64,000 nt of DNA, from assembly GCA_964006375.1 (NCBI GenBank), contig OZ023267.1, forward strand, positions 23,123,739 to 23,187,738, in the 5' to 3' direction. The first letter of the stretch is position 1. Every line of letters starts with the position of its first letter. Below, piece after piece: positions 1 through 10,623 of the stretch. The position numbers and the translations under genes were made by a program. The stretch comes from Tillus elongatus (taxonomy: Eukaryota; Arthropoda; Insecta; Coleoptera; Cleridae). Under the pieces are notes generated by a model that did not search any database, had not been told where the DNA came from, and was given only the letters and a program-made list of their open reading frames with translations.

Positions 1-879
1 GATATACTAAGATTATATTCTGGTGTGTACAAATATGTTACACCTGTTTTCTCAATGTCGTGATGTATGCATGGAAAAATCGATGCTAAAGAACAGCAAC
101 TGAAGGGAGTGCTTGACGTTTCGCTAACAAAATCATTATGGGTAAATATTAAAGTGTATAAAATTAAAATGTGTTGTTAAAATTTAAATTCAAGAATTGC
201 CATTAAACGTAATTTCTATATTTAAAAACAAACATCAAAATTTTCTGTAGTAGTTCAAGTTCCAATTTTATTTGATAATGAAGCCATAAGTCGTGAAAAG
301 TGTAAAAACATGCAACCAGAGCTGTAGAGAATATTGGTGCAGCTGGAATAGTAGCGACGCCAAAATTTTACTTTACTCCAATAAAATATTGTTGTTGACA
401 AACACGTGTAAACAATGTCGTAGTCATTGAACCCATGCTACAACTCATAAACCAGCTTTTACAATCGAAAGGCATTACGTCAGTAATAAAACAAGGATCA
501 AGATACTGCGCAAGTGGAGGGGGAAACTGCAGAAGAGCGTTTCGTGACAAGTTACTCGCTGAGTACCTCGATTGAACTAGGTTACTGAAACGGTGCAAGA
601 CTTATGCACAACACGGGACTTCATGTTAAGTGTAAAAGTATTGCCTGATGGCCGCAGTCTGCCAGAAGTCGACCCTTTTAATATGAAAATCATTAAAAGA
701 AAGTGTTTTAATTTCAAATAGGGCATGGGACACAATCAAGAACCTATGTAATGTTTTGTAAGGTACACTCAGAAGCCTTCCTTCTTCCATATCGCCCCTA
801 CCAAATGTCTTGAGACCTGGTGAGAAATCTGCATAGGTTTGCAAAATTGACAAAAAATTGGAAAATCATTGCCTCGACT
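1..879. other. No recognisable gene
   Basis: AT-rich sequence with only short open frames on the minus strand (368-598 and 626-853). I could not match either to a protein family and saw no splice structure joining them. It may be the decayed 3' flank of the retrotransposon that follows, or unique intergenic DNA. Confidence 0.4.
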
Positions 880-1415
880 AAAATTGTTGATTATGATACT
901 TTTTTTCTCCCTCAGGGCTCGTCCGCGTCTTTGCCGCCCCGATAGCACTGCAGCCTTTGGCTTATTATGCATGCCCTTAGTCTTTTCTACTCCACCCATT
1001 CCAAAATCACTGTGCCTTGGACTAGTCTGCACACCAATTGGTAGGGTGAAGTTTTATATTGCTCTGTCTCCGGTATAGACGGACCGTAGATCAGTTGTCT
1101 TTTGTGGTCTAGAGCTTTACACTCGCACAAGATGTCCTGGGCTAATTCCTCCCCCTCGCCGCAGAGTCTACATGCGAGGTCCCCCTCAAACTGCCCCATT
1201 TTATGCAGGTGTTTCTTGACGGCCATGTGTCCCGTCAAGAGACCTGTTATGTTTCTGAGCTGTCCTCTGCTATGATTTAGTAGCTCCACAGCTCTCTTTG
1301 AACTGGGTTTGTCATTTACTGACTTCCCATGTCTGAGCCCTGGACAGTATACCTTGTGTTTATTTCTAACCCAGGACTTAATGGCTCCCCTGGCCGTGCT
1401 CTTTGTCGCGCCCAG

Positions 1416-1461
1416 AACCGGTTCTGGTCACATAACCGGTTCTGGTCACATAAATGGTTCT
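1416..1461. repeat. 18-bp tandem repeat in the RNase H region
   Basis: The unit aaccggttctggtcacat occurs at 1416-1433 and 1434-1451, with a degenerate partial third copy after it. Six codons per unit, so it is frame neutral. Confidence 0.85.
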
Positions 1462-1724
1462 GCTGACCCTCTCTTCGCGAGACTGTCAGCTTCTTCATTG
1501 CCTTTGACCCCCGAGTGACCCGGCATCCAGATGAGGGTGACCTTATTCTGCACATCCAAGTCGCTCGTCTCGTCTTGGCACTCACTTACCAGCCTGGAAT
1601 TTACCCGTGGGCTATTTAGGGCCTTAAGGGCTGTTTGTGGCTATGAGGATCCGCTTGTTGGTGTAGCCCCTCCTCTTGTTTTCCCGTACACAGTGCAGGA
1701 TGGCGTACATTTCGGCCGGAAAGA

Positions 1725-1910
1725 CCGTTGCATGGGGTCCGAGCGAAATACTATGACTTACCCTTGGTCCTTCTGAATAAACACCTGCCCCCGTAGAACG
1801 CACCCCGCCGGATCCGTCCGTTGCATGGGCTCCGAGGGAAATACTCTGACTTACCCTTGGTCCTTCTGAATAAACACCGGCCCCCGTCCCACGCTCCCCG
1901 CCAGATCCGT
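1725..1910 (-). repeat. 93-bp tandem duplication inside RNase H
   Basis: Bases 1725-1817 and 1818-1910 are two copies of one 93-bp unit with few differences. 93 is a multiple of three, so the duplication repeats 31 codons without shifting frame and includes the DGSG-type catalytic segment. Confidence 0.9.
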
Positions 1911-2358
1911 CCGTGAACCAGACGAGCGCGTCCCGTGGTAAGCCCGGCGTCTCCTACTGCCATGCCTCGCGGTCGGGGATTTCCACAGTAAAATTGTTTT
2001 CCCTGCAGATTCGCGAGGTTTGATCTCATTTCAAGCATGGGCTCCTTCACGATCTCCTGAATTTTGCAATGGGCCCTGAAGCCTGGGTTGATCTCCAGTG
2101 TACCATTGCAGGCTAGTCTGTATAGTCCTAGCCCGGCCTCCCGTATGATAACTAAGTGTGGGGGGGGGGCAGATCCAGCGACACCTCCATGGCGGCTGTT
2201 GGTGTTGAAGTCATGGCCCCTGTGATTCCCAGGCAAGTCATCCTTTGGATCTTGCCTAGTTTTTGTTTGGGACTGGATTGTGTCACCTTAGGCCACCAGA
2301 CCAGTGACGCGTATGTTAACGATGGTCTGATATGATACTTACTGGAAAATCTTGAGGT

Positions 2359-2664
2359 GTGAAAGATGAGCTTTTGTTGAGTGGCTGCTTTGTTTTTTCT
2401 TTCTTTTGGATGTGTTTTTGGACATTTGTTGCCTACCCTGAATGTCCGCGGGGCGTTTATTTTGAGGTTCGTGTGTGTAGGGAAATGTGGTTATTGTACT
2501 GGCGGCAAACAAGAGTATGCAAGGAGAATGCTAAAATATTGGAAACAAATATTCCAGGCATGACATTTAAATACATGGATATTACGAATAACCGGATTGT
2601 GTCTCATGATGTGCCTGAATGTTTTTCACAAACAAGCCAGGTTTATGTGTTATGCTATGCTTAA
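2359..2664 (+). other. Unrecognised open frame before an AATAAA
   Basis: An open frame of 101 codons followed by a possible polyadenylation signal AATAAA at 2729-2734, directly before the terminus of the element at 2749. A second frame here is also open for 60 codons, which argues against real coding. It is cysteine- and aromatic-rich, without a domain I recognise. It could be a decayed last exon or chance. Confidence 0.15.
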
Positions 2665-2966
2665 ATTGTCAATTGAGTTAATTAGTTAACATTATTTTGT
2701 TAAGCATACTGTGTAATTTTATGAAGAAAATAAAGTATCATTATTATTCAGGGTTCCTACTCGTCTGGAAAACAGGGAAAATCGGGAAAAGTCAGGGAAT
2801 TTGTAGAAGGAAAAATTTTGTCGGGAAAAAATTGTGAAAATTGATTAAGAGTCCGGGAATTTTTGTCCGTCAGGGAAAAATTATTTGTTCTTGTTTTATG
2901 ATAAATAATTAAAACACAATGATAAGCACACTTGGAGAACCCAAATCACTTAATCACAAAAAAAAA

Positions 2967-3003
2967 CTGACGATCGTTTCACTAACCAAGTTAGCGTCAT
3001 CAG
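2967..3003 (-). ncRNA. Hammerhead-ribozyme-like motif, Penelope-associated
   Basis: The minus strand has CTGATGA, a 6-bp stem with a GCTAAC/GTTAGT pairing (one G-T wobble), then GAAAC, GATC and GTC. That is the order of the hammerhead core CUGANGA - stem II - GAAA - short stem III - NUH. Helix I is weak and the position flanking stem II is mismatched, so activity is doubtful. Hammerhead motifs with very short helix III are known from Penelope-like elements, and a GIY-YIG remnant lies just upstream on the same strand. Confidence 0.4.
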
Positions 3004-3189
3004 AGGATAAATAATTCTAAACAACTTATATCCGAAACTCTATTTATATATTATTCTGCAGATAGTTGGTCACTAACGATTTAGAGAGGTTTAACGAGAC
3101 CAAAATTAACATATTTCGTTTGGCGGAAATACCTGTATTCTTCTATTATCTATCGCCGTTCTTTCTGCCGTTATTTATTTTACAAAGCA

Positions 3190-3455
3190 ATCTATCAGAA
3201 GACTGCTCATAGGCAGTATAGCGAGATTGATACATTTACTGGGGTTCTCACATTTTTTATCAATTTTAAATTCTCATCAACATGGTGATTATTATGCCAA
3301 ATATGTCAGGCAACGGAAGGTCTATCTATAGTACCATATCTTAACTGTGCTAAATGTTCCTTGAATGTAATTCCATTAGATCTTGTTGTTTGTCCAATGT
3401 ATTTAAAGATCACAATCTTTACAACTTATTTAATAATTCCCGACGTTTTGGCATT
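3190..3455 (-). mobile_element. Penelope-like element remnant (GIY-YIG domain)
   Basis: Translating the minus strand from about 3455 downwards gives KYIGQTTRSNGITFKEHL, then a segment with RPSVA, HIWHNNHHVDENLKL. This matches the C-terminal GIY-YIG endonuclease of Penelope-like elements: YxGQT, then KEH, then a hydrophobic-H-W segment ending in LK. Stop codons and the absence of an RT core show it is a truncated fossil. Its 3' side carries the hammerhead-like motif at 2967-3003. Confidence 0.6.
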
Positions 3456-3518
3456 ATTATCCATATCTTTTGGGTTACCTAGCAAGTTTTTTGGTCGAAA
3501 ATGTTAGTTACAAATTAC

Positions 3519-6250
3519 CAGGGGCGTGCGGTGACATTTTAAATAAGGGAAGCAATTTTCAGAAATTTACCTATTTGTAGTGTAACTCAATTCTTCTGTC
3601 GTTTTTGGCAAATTCGTTAATAATGTCATAAAACTGTGGATTCTGGGGCATTTCCGCAACGAAGTTATTTTCAATTGACAAAATTGAAATTTGAGAACGT
3701 CTTTCCTGTCCTGTTGAATTCCTAACAAAACTCTTGATACGTTTCAATGTAGAACAATTTCGTTCTACAGACGCACTAGTAGCAGGAATTGTTAATACTA
3801 ATTCACATAATTTGAACGCTTCAGAAAATGCATTTTCCAATTTTGATTCTTTTAAGAAAGTTAAAGGTTCACTCGCGTTAGTTTTTGTGTCAATAACATC
3901 GGTTTCATAAATGACTGTAAGTTTTGATCGTAATAAGGCTTTGTCAAAATAATGTCTATAGTGGTGGAATAATGATTTGAGTGAATCTTCTGGGAAAGGT
4001 ATCCCTACAAATCCTCCAAAATTACACAATTCAAGACATTTCAGGTCACTGAAGTTAATTTGCTGCTGATTTTGATCCATGATTTTGTAGAAAAGGCGGC
4101 GATAAGAAGTTTGGAGGTCTCCCACATTATCAGTGCGCAGACGCTTTCTTCGTGGCACCACTTTTCCTAATTCCATTGTTTTTTCCATAACTTATCAGAT
4201 TCATTCCTTTTTTTGAATTATAATGGATTTAAATTTACTAATTTTCTTCAGGCAAAAACCAATGTCATTTGTTTTACATTGCAATATGTTAAATACATTA
4301 TCTAAAAACGGAAATATTTCCGACAATATATTAAGTAAAAAATTAAAATTAAAGTCTCTTTTCAAACCATCCATAAATCCTCTAGAACTAATTATTGTTT
4401 CTGCATCCCAATTTTTGCTATTTTCTATTATGTTTTCAAAAAGTTCAATTAACGATTCACAGTGTTTAAATATAGTTCACACAAGTCTGCCGTTGTAGTT
4501 CCATCGGGTTGCAGCTACTTTGGGTAAACGTTTTTTAACAATTGAGTCTAAGGCATGTGTGTGCTTCATAGATTTGGAAACAAAGCAGCCATTCCACTTA
4601 GGGTAGCAAAAAACACCTTACATTCTTTAATATGATTTATGGGATAAGATTAAATTTAATTTATGAGCACAACAGTGTACCAATAGAGCACTGGAAAACG
4701 TTTCCCGCATTTTAGCTTGAAGACCTCCTAAATGTCCGGCTATAACAGCAGCCCCATCATAGCTTTGGGCAATTAATTTATTATCAGTCTCCTCGACATC
4801 TTTCATAATATTAAGCACAATTTTATATAGAGCGTTTGCGGTACGATCTTCTGTCACATTTTTAAGGCCTAAAAATCTTTCTTGCTCCCATCCATTTTTA
4901 CATAGCGTATTACTACAGATAGTTGACTTAAATTAGTTACGTCGGTTGTTTTATCTAGAACAATAGCAATGAAACGAGTCTGTTTAATTTCAGATTTAAT
5001 TCTGTTCAAAATAATAGTGACAGGAGCCGAAGTTAAGTCATTCTGAATGCGATTTTATGTCCCGCGAAAAACGTTAGACTGTTCCAAGTGATTTTTAAAA
5101 TAAATGTCGTATTTGGCTATTAAAGAAACTAGGTCTTAAAAGTTTCCTCTATTTGCAGATGTAGTTGTTTCGTCATGACCCCTGAACCCCAATTCATGCT
5201 GACCAAGAAAACATACAACATCAATAAGTCTTTTTAATATGTTTCTGTTTTTAGAAACCAGTTCATTGTGTTGGCGATGACTAATTTCTTTCTGCTTGTT
5301 AACGGCGTGTTCAATTCGCGTTTTTTCCAAAGACACTTAATTTTAAAATGGTCTGTAAATGTGCTTTAGACATAACATGTCTTTTTACTACTTTATGTAG
5401 ATTATTCAAGTCGGAAAACCCATTTTTATTCCACACCCCCTTTTCAGTCACAAATAGACTACCAGGCCAACAAAACAGTTTATTCCTGTTTACCATTCAT
5501 ATTGTTTATAAGTTTTTTCCGCGTTGAAATGCCGAATACATGTTTTAATTCTTGTATTTAAGTTTTTTAGAGTAGGTTTCGGCCTACCTTTATTAATAAT
5601 AGCATGTTTTTCAGCAAACGATAAAGCTGAAAATATTTTGGTTATCAAAAACCACACGACACAATCACAGTTATTATTACCACTTGTTCGTAAAGTTTGT
5701 AAATTCCCAGCCCCACCGACGCCGCTGTTAAAAGCTGATCTAGTTGCAGCCATATTAATAATCATAAAATGCCAATGTATTTAACTTAGTCGACTGCTTA
5801 TATCTACGAAATAATCAGAGACATTCACGTTGTACGTGCATCAAGTCTTCCAACACGTTCTACATGTTGAAATACACGTACATTGTGTCGAGCATCGAGC
5901 AAGGGTTTCTCATTATGTGGCCTGCTGACTACGTGTATTTAACTGAAGTCATTGCATCCACTCGTAGTATCAGGTTCATACTGTTGGTTGGTGGTCGCGT
6001 TTACTGGAACGGCGTCCTTGCTAAGAGCGCAGAGCGCATATACAAGTACAGTATGATACATAATAAATAATTATGTGTGAGCTTGCGAATTAAAAATTGT
6101 AATAGATAAATTAGTTTTAAAATTTAATATTTAAAAATACAAAATGGATTTTGAATAATGCGGTTTAATACAAATTATTTGGAAGTGGGTATGTGGTCGT
6201 TACTTTAAGGGAAGCAATGCTTCCTTGCTTCCATGGACCGCACGCCACTA
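3519..6250 (-). mobile_element. hAT transposon copy 1 (ZMYM1-like family)
   Basis: Termini are CAGGGGCGTGCGGT at 3519 and, reverse complemented, TAGTGGCGTGCGGT ending at 6250, each followed by a GGGAAGCAA block. The flanks caaattac (3511-3518) and ctaattac (6251-6258) form an 8-bp target duplication with one mismatch, typical of hAT. Length is 2732 bp. It is inserted inside the CAGGGTTCC element. A nearly full-length relative in the opposite orientation is at 7956-10621. Confidence 0.9.
3571..5765 (-). pseudogene. hAT transposase, ZMYM1/TTF-finger type, broken
   Basis: Read on the minus strand in order: an N-terminal leader with MIINMAATRSAFNSG (5765), a zinc-finger-like segment (CDCVVWF, then NKLFCWP), a segment with VMSKAHLQ, a central DDE region (FIAIVLDKTTDVTNLSQL, then SYDGAAVIAGHLGGLQAKM and LVHCCAHKLNLILS), and the C-terminal hATC dimerisation domain (ATSASVERNCSTLKRIKSF, about 3740-3800). 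This is the architecture of the ZMYM1-like / DUF4371 hAT transposases common in insects. At least five frameshifts or stops split it, so no transposase can be made. Confidence 0.85.
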
Positions 6251-6405
6251 CTAATTACAATTTACAAAAATGCTATCTGGACCCCTCATGATTCGAGGTT
6301 CAAATAGTAAGCAAAGTTTTTTTGGCTTTCTCTCTTCTAAAAGTCATTGATTCGCTAACATTTTCTTTGTTTTTTGTTTGCTAATTAATTTCACCACTAG
6401 GCAAG

Positions 6406-6851
6406 CAGTGTATTCGTTAAATTTGGTCATGTATATGGTATATCTAGGTGCATATTTGTATAAGTAGCGTTTTTGTTTATGTCTAAGGAAAGTTGTGTAT
6501 GTTTTATAAATGTAATTGTGGAGAAGGGTGTTTTCCGCCATGAGGCGAAGACCTACTGTATTCTGTAGTAGTGTGTTACACATTTTGGGAGTAGATTGTA
6601 GAATATCAAGTCAGGGAAATATGTTTTGGCATGTCAGGTCAGGTCAGTGTATTCGTTACATTCAGTCTAGGTGCATATTTGTATAAGTAGCGTTTTCGTT
6701 TATTTGTAAGGAAAGTGGTGTATGTTTTATGAATGTAATTGTGCAGAAGTGTGTTTTCCGCCATGAGGCGAAGACCTACTGTATTCTCTAGTAGTGTTAC
6801 ACATTTTGGGGGTAGCTTGTCGAATATCAAAGTCAGGGAAATAGGTTTTGG
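6406..6851. repeat. Tandem duplication of about 220 bp
   Basis: 6406-6629 and 6645-6851 are diverged copies of one unit, each beginning cagtgtattcgtta, containing ttttccgccatgaggcgaag and ending near the agtcagggaaat motif. The unit is part of the right half of the CAGGGTTCC element. Confidence 0.85.
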
Positions 6852-6982
6852 AAAGTCAGCGAAATCAGGGAAAAGTCAGGGAAATTGATATGCTATTTTT
6901 AGTGGAACCCTGTCATTACATTAATAATTTTTGTTTTCAGTGTATCAAGTTAAAACATCTTATTAAATAAAAGGTTATTTAC

Positions 6983-7695
6983 CTTGAATTATTTCCTTTT
7001 ACTAAGTCCTTGTCATACCAAGGAATTTCATACCATTCTTCATACTTCTTACTTCCACAGCATTGAAGTTCGATCTGCAATCTATCGATCTGTGATTTCA
7101 TTACCGAATCTGTTGAATACTTTTTCATGCCATCCATCATTCCGTCATGTAAACTTAAATGTTCTGAATAAATATGGGCGAGTATGAAAATAAAATTAAT
7201 GAACAATAATAAAAGCAACAGGGTACCAATTATAATTAAAACGAACAAGAAACAGTTTATCCTGGGTCGTGTCTTTGGACTAAATATCTTGTAGAGTAGA
7301 TAAATGACAATTATGTCTATTATAAGAAACAAAAAGGTAGGAATTGCTTGAGAAGCTGGTAGAATATCCCCATCAGGTTTAGATATTAGATTAACAAAAT
7401 ATCCCAAGTCAATTCTCAGTTGTACTGACACAATAAGCAAATACAGGCAAAATATTATATCGAGAGCAGTAAATAAAACAGCTAAAAAAGCTAGAAATTT
7501 AATGGTGCTGAAATTTATATGCAAAACTGGTTTCCCACATTTGATGGTGACAGAATTTTTATCGGCTGCGTTTTCACTTAGGAGATTATCTAGATTAATA
7601 TCTTTAGCTTCTTCCTTTGAATCACTAGGTTGTTTTGATTTCTTATCTTTCTTCTTCTTGTTTTTCGCAGCTTTGGCCTTTTTTACAAAATTCAT
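6983..7695 (-). CDS. Tetraspanin/peripherin-like protein, 5' coding exon
   Basis: An exon of 237 codons plus two bases. I chose the ATG at 7695 (MNFVKK), preceded by aaaa, over an in-frame ATG eight codons upstream. The N-terminus is lysine-rich and cytosolic (AKNKKKKDKK). Three hydrophobic segments follow (IKFLAFLAVLFTALDIIFCL; IPTFLFLIIDIIVIYLLY; CFLFVLIIIGTLLLLLLFIN), then the start of the large extracellular loop with the tetraspanin signature QCCGSKKYEEWYEI. A CCG followed by a W-containing segment resembles the peripherin/rom-1 branch. The exon ends at a good donor (AAG|gtaaat, intron starting at 6982). The rest of the loop and the fourth membrane segment should lie on further exons at lower coordinates; none was found down to base 1. 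Open and undamaged, so probably a real but partial gene. Confidence 0.75.
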
Positions 7696-7947
7696 TTTTA
7701 AAAGACATCTATAAATCACATTAAATTGTCACTGTCCAATGACTGACAACATATTTTTATGTCAAAGATAAAACATCAATAATGAATAAGAGGTTGCTGA
7801 AACTGACACAAAATATTTATTTATTTGCTAACAACAATTAATACAAATTCACACTTAAACTTTACAACAAAAATGATAAAGCAGATAAGTATATTTATAC
7901 TTGTGCGTGATTTGCCTTATAGTTTTCGTACTAAAGCATACATTAGA
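7696..7947. other. Upstream region of the tetraspanin-like exon
   Basis: AT-rich sequence between the tetraspanin-like start and the hAT copy at 7956. No clear TATA box or initiator could be assigned. The hAT insertion sits about 260 bp upstream of the ATG. Confidence 0.3.
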
Positions 7948-7955
7948 ACTAGAGT

Positions 7956-10621
7956 TAGTGGCATGCGGTCCAGCATTGCTTCCCTTAAAATAACGACTAC
8001 ATACCTAAACCGCATTATTTAAAATCCCTTTTGTATTTTAAATATTAAATTTCAAATTCTGAAACTAATTTAATTCTTAAAATTTTTATTTCGCAAGCTC
8101 ACACACGTAATTATTTATTATGCAGCATACTGTATTTGTACATACGCTCCTAGCAAGGTGAATGCGACCGATTGTGGACAGCATGAACCTGATCTGATAC
8201 TACGAGTGGATGCATGCAATGACTTCGGTTAAATACACATAGTCAGTAGGCAACTTTATAAAAGAAACCTCGGCTCGGCGCGATGTACGCGTGTTTTTAG
8301 AACGTGTTGTACTACGAAGACCGGGTGCGCGTTCAAAGCGAATGTGCCTGATTATTTCGTATATATAAGCAGTCGAGTAAGTTAAATACATGGGCATTTT
8401 ATGATTATTAATATGGCTGCAAGTAGATCAGCTTTTAACAGCGGTGACGGTGGGGGTGGGGATTTACAAACTTTACAAACAAGTGGTAATAATAACTGTG
8501 ATTGTATTGTATGTTTTTTGATAACTAAAGGATTTTCAGCTTTAATGTTTGCTGAAAAACTTGCTATTATTAATATAGGTAGGCCGAAACCTACTATAAA
8601 AAACTTAAATACAAGAATTAAAACATGTACCTATTCGACATTTCAACGCGGAAAAAACTCATAAAAATGGTTAACAGGTTGTGAAAACAGGAATAAACTG
8701 TTTTGTTGGTCTTGTAGTCTATTTGTGACTGAAAAGGGGTTGTGGAATAAAAGTGGGTTTTCCGACTTGAATAATCTACATAAACTAGTACAAAGACATG
8801 TTATGTCTAAAGCGCATTTACAGACCATTTTAAAATTAAGTGTCTTTGGAAAAACGCGAATTGAATACGCCGTTGACAAGCAGATTGAAATTCATCGCCA
8901 ACACAATGAACTGGTTGATAAAAACAGAAACATATTAAAAAGACTTATTGATGCTATGTGTTTTTTTGGTCGCAGCATGAATTGGGCTTCAGGGGTCATG
9001 ACGAAACAACTACATCTGCAAATAGAGGAAACTTTCAAGACCTAGTTTCTTTAATAGCCAAATACGACATTTGTTTAAAAAATCACTTGGAACAGTCTAA
9101 CGTTTTTCGCGGGACATAAATTCGCATTCAGAATGATTTAATTTCGGCTGCTGCCACTTTTATTTTGAACAGAATTAAATCTGAAATTAAACAAACTCGT
9201 TTCATTGCTATTGTTCTAGATGAAACAATCGATGTAACTAATTTAAGTCAACTATATGTAGTAATACGCTACGTAAAAATGGATGGGAGTGTACAAGAAA
9301 GATTTTAGGCTTTAAAAATGTGACAGAAGATCGTACCGCAAACACTCTATATAAAATTGTGCTTAATATTATGAAAGATATTGAGGAGGCTGATAATAAA
9401 TTAATTGCCCAAATCTATGATGGGGCTGCTGTTATGGTCGGACTTTTAGGAGGTCTTCAAGCTAAAGTGCGGGAAACGTTCTTCATTGCTCTATTTGTAC
9501 ACTGTTCTGCTTATAAATTAAATTTAATTTTATCCCAATCTATAAATCATATTAAAGAATATAGTGTTAAATGGCTGCCTTTTTTCCAAATCTACGAAGC
9601 GCACACAAGCCTTAGATCCAATTGTTAAAAAACGTTTACCCAAAGTAGCTGAAACCCGATGGAACTACAACGGCAGGGTTGTATTAACTATATTTGAACA
9701 CCGTGAATCGTTAACTGAACTTTTTGAAAACATAATGGAAAATAGCAAAAATTGGGATGCAGAAACAATAAATAGTTCTAAAGGATTTTTGGAGGGTTTG
9801 AAAGAAGACTTTTTTTACTTAATATATTTTCGGAAATATTTCCGTTTTCAGATAATGTATTTAACATATTGCAATGTAAAATAAATGACATTGGTTTTTG
9901 CCTGAAAAAAATTAGTGAATTTAAATCCATTATAATTCAAAAAAGGAATGAATTTGATAAGTTCTGGGAAAAAACAATTGAATTAGGAGAAGTGGAGCCA
10001 CGAAGAAAGCGTCTGCGCAATGATAATGTGGCAGACCTTCAAACTTCTTACCGCCGCCTTTTCTACAAAATTATAGATCAAATTCAGCAGCAAATTAACT
10101 GCAGATTTGATCATCTCAGTGACCTGAAATTTCTTTTACCTTTCCCAGTAGATTCATTCAAATTATTATTTAACCACTATGGACATTATTTTGACAAAGC
10201 CTTATTACGATCAGAACTTACAGTCATTTATGAACCCGATGTTATTGACACAAAAATTACGCTAGTGAACTTTTAACTTTCTTAAAACAATCAAAATTGG
10301 AAACTGCATATTCTGAAGTGTTCAAATTATGTGAATTAGTATTAACAAGTCCTGCTACTAGTGCGTCTGTAGAACGAAATTTTTCTACATTGAAACGTAT
10401 CAAGAGTTTTGTTAGAAATTCAACAGGACAGGAAAGACTTTCCCAAATTTCAATTTTGTCAGTTGAAAATAAACTCGTCCAGGAAATGTCCCAGAATCCA
10501 CAGTTACATGACGACATTATTAATGAATTTTCCAAAAACAACAGAAGAATTAAGTTACACTATAAATAGGTAAGTTTCTGGGAATTGCTTCCCTTATTTC
10601 AAATGTCACCGCACGCCCCTG
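7956..10621 (+). mobile_element. hAT transposon copy 2 (ZMYM1-like family)
   Basis: Starts TAGTGGCATGCGGTCC at 7956 and ends CACCGCACGCCCCTG at 10621. It is flanked by a perfect 8-bp target duplication actagagt (7948-7955 and 10622-10629). 2666 bp, plus orientation, so inverted relative to copy 1 about 1.7 kb away. The right-hand target copy starts within the terminus of another, older hAT-like element (tagagtggtgcaaacc). Confidence 0.95.
8401..10569 (+). pseudogene. hAT transposase, ZMYM1/TTF-finger type, broken
   Basis: Plus-strand counterpart of the transposase at 3571-5765. Blocks in order: MIINMAASRSAFNSGDGG start at 8401; CDCIVCFLITKGF zinc-finger-like segment; VTEKGLWNKSGFSDLNNL near 8725; catalytic-region blocks FIAIVLDETIDVTNLSQL near 9200 and IYDGAAVMVGLLGGLQAKV near 9415; hATC block ATSASVERNFSTLKRIKSF near 10360; end at 10569. 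The reading frame is interrupted several times (for example near 8660, 9050, 9310, 9590, 9880 and 10275). It is better preserved than copy 1 in the hATC part, where ERNFSTLK keeps the usual Phe. Confidence 0.85.
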
Positions 10622-10623
10622 AC

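Larger units (their letters stand above)
880..2310 (-). mobile_element. Non-LTR retrotransposon 3' end with RNase H
   Basis: The minus strand reads through the C-terminal part of a non-LTR ORF2 in several frames. Near 1900-1920 it gives FTDGSGG, the first catalytic Asp region of RNase H. Near 1490-1560 it gives TLIWMPGHSGVKGNEEAD, the PGHSGxxGNExAD signature at the RNase H C-terminus. Near 1105-1190 it gives CRLCGEGEELAQDILCECKA, the cysteine-rich tail that follows RNase H in many insect elements. This order is known from the Jockey/R1/LOA/I-type groups; I cannot place the clade. Frameshifts and two in-frame internal duplications (1416-1451, 1725-1910) show it is dead. The reverse transcriptase part upstream (above about 2310) is missing. 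Confidence 0.85.
2749..6912. mobile_element. DNA element with CAGGGTTCC termini (composite)
   Basis: The left end reads CAGGGTTCCTACT (2749) and the right end, reverse complemented, CAGGGTTCCACT (ends 6912): an imperfect 12-13 bp terminal inverted repeat of hAT type (CAGnG start). Both ends also carry repeats of gggaaaagtcagggaa type next to the termini. No convincing 8-bp target duplication remains (ttattatt versus tcattaca). Without the nested hAT at 3519-6250 the body is about 1.4 kb. It has no transposase of its own that I can see and contains a Penelope-like remnant. Confidence 0.6.

Noticed and set aside
2359..2664. Selenoprotein-like or small cysteine-rich gene
   Set aside because: Two overlapping open frames, no recognisable motif, no splice partners; too weak to claim a function.
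7502..7714. Plus-strand open frame opposite the tetraspanin-like exon
   Set aside because: A shadow of the minus-strand exon; no start context, domain or splice sites of its own.
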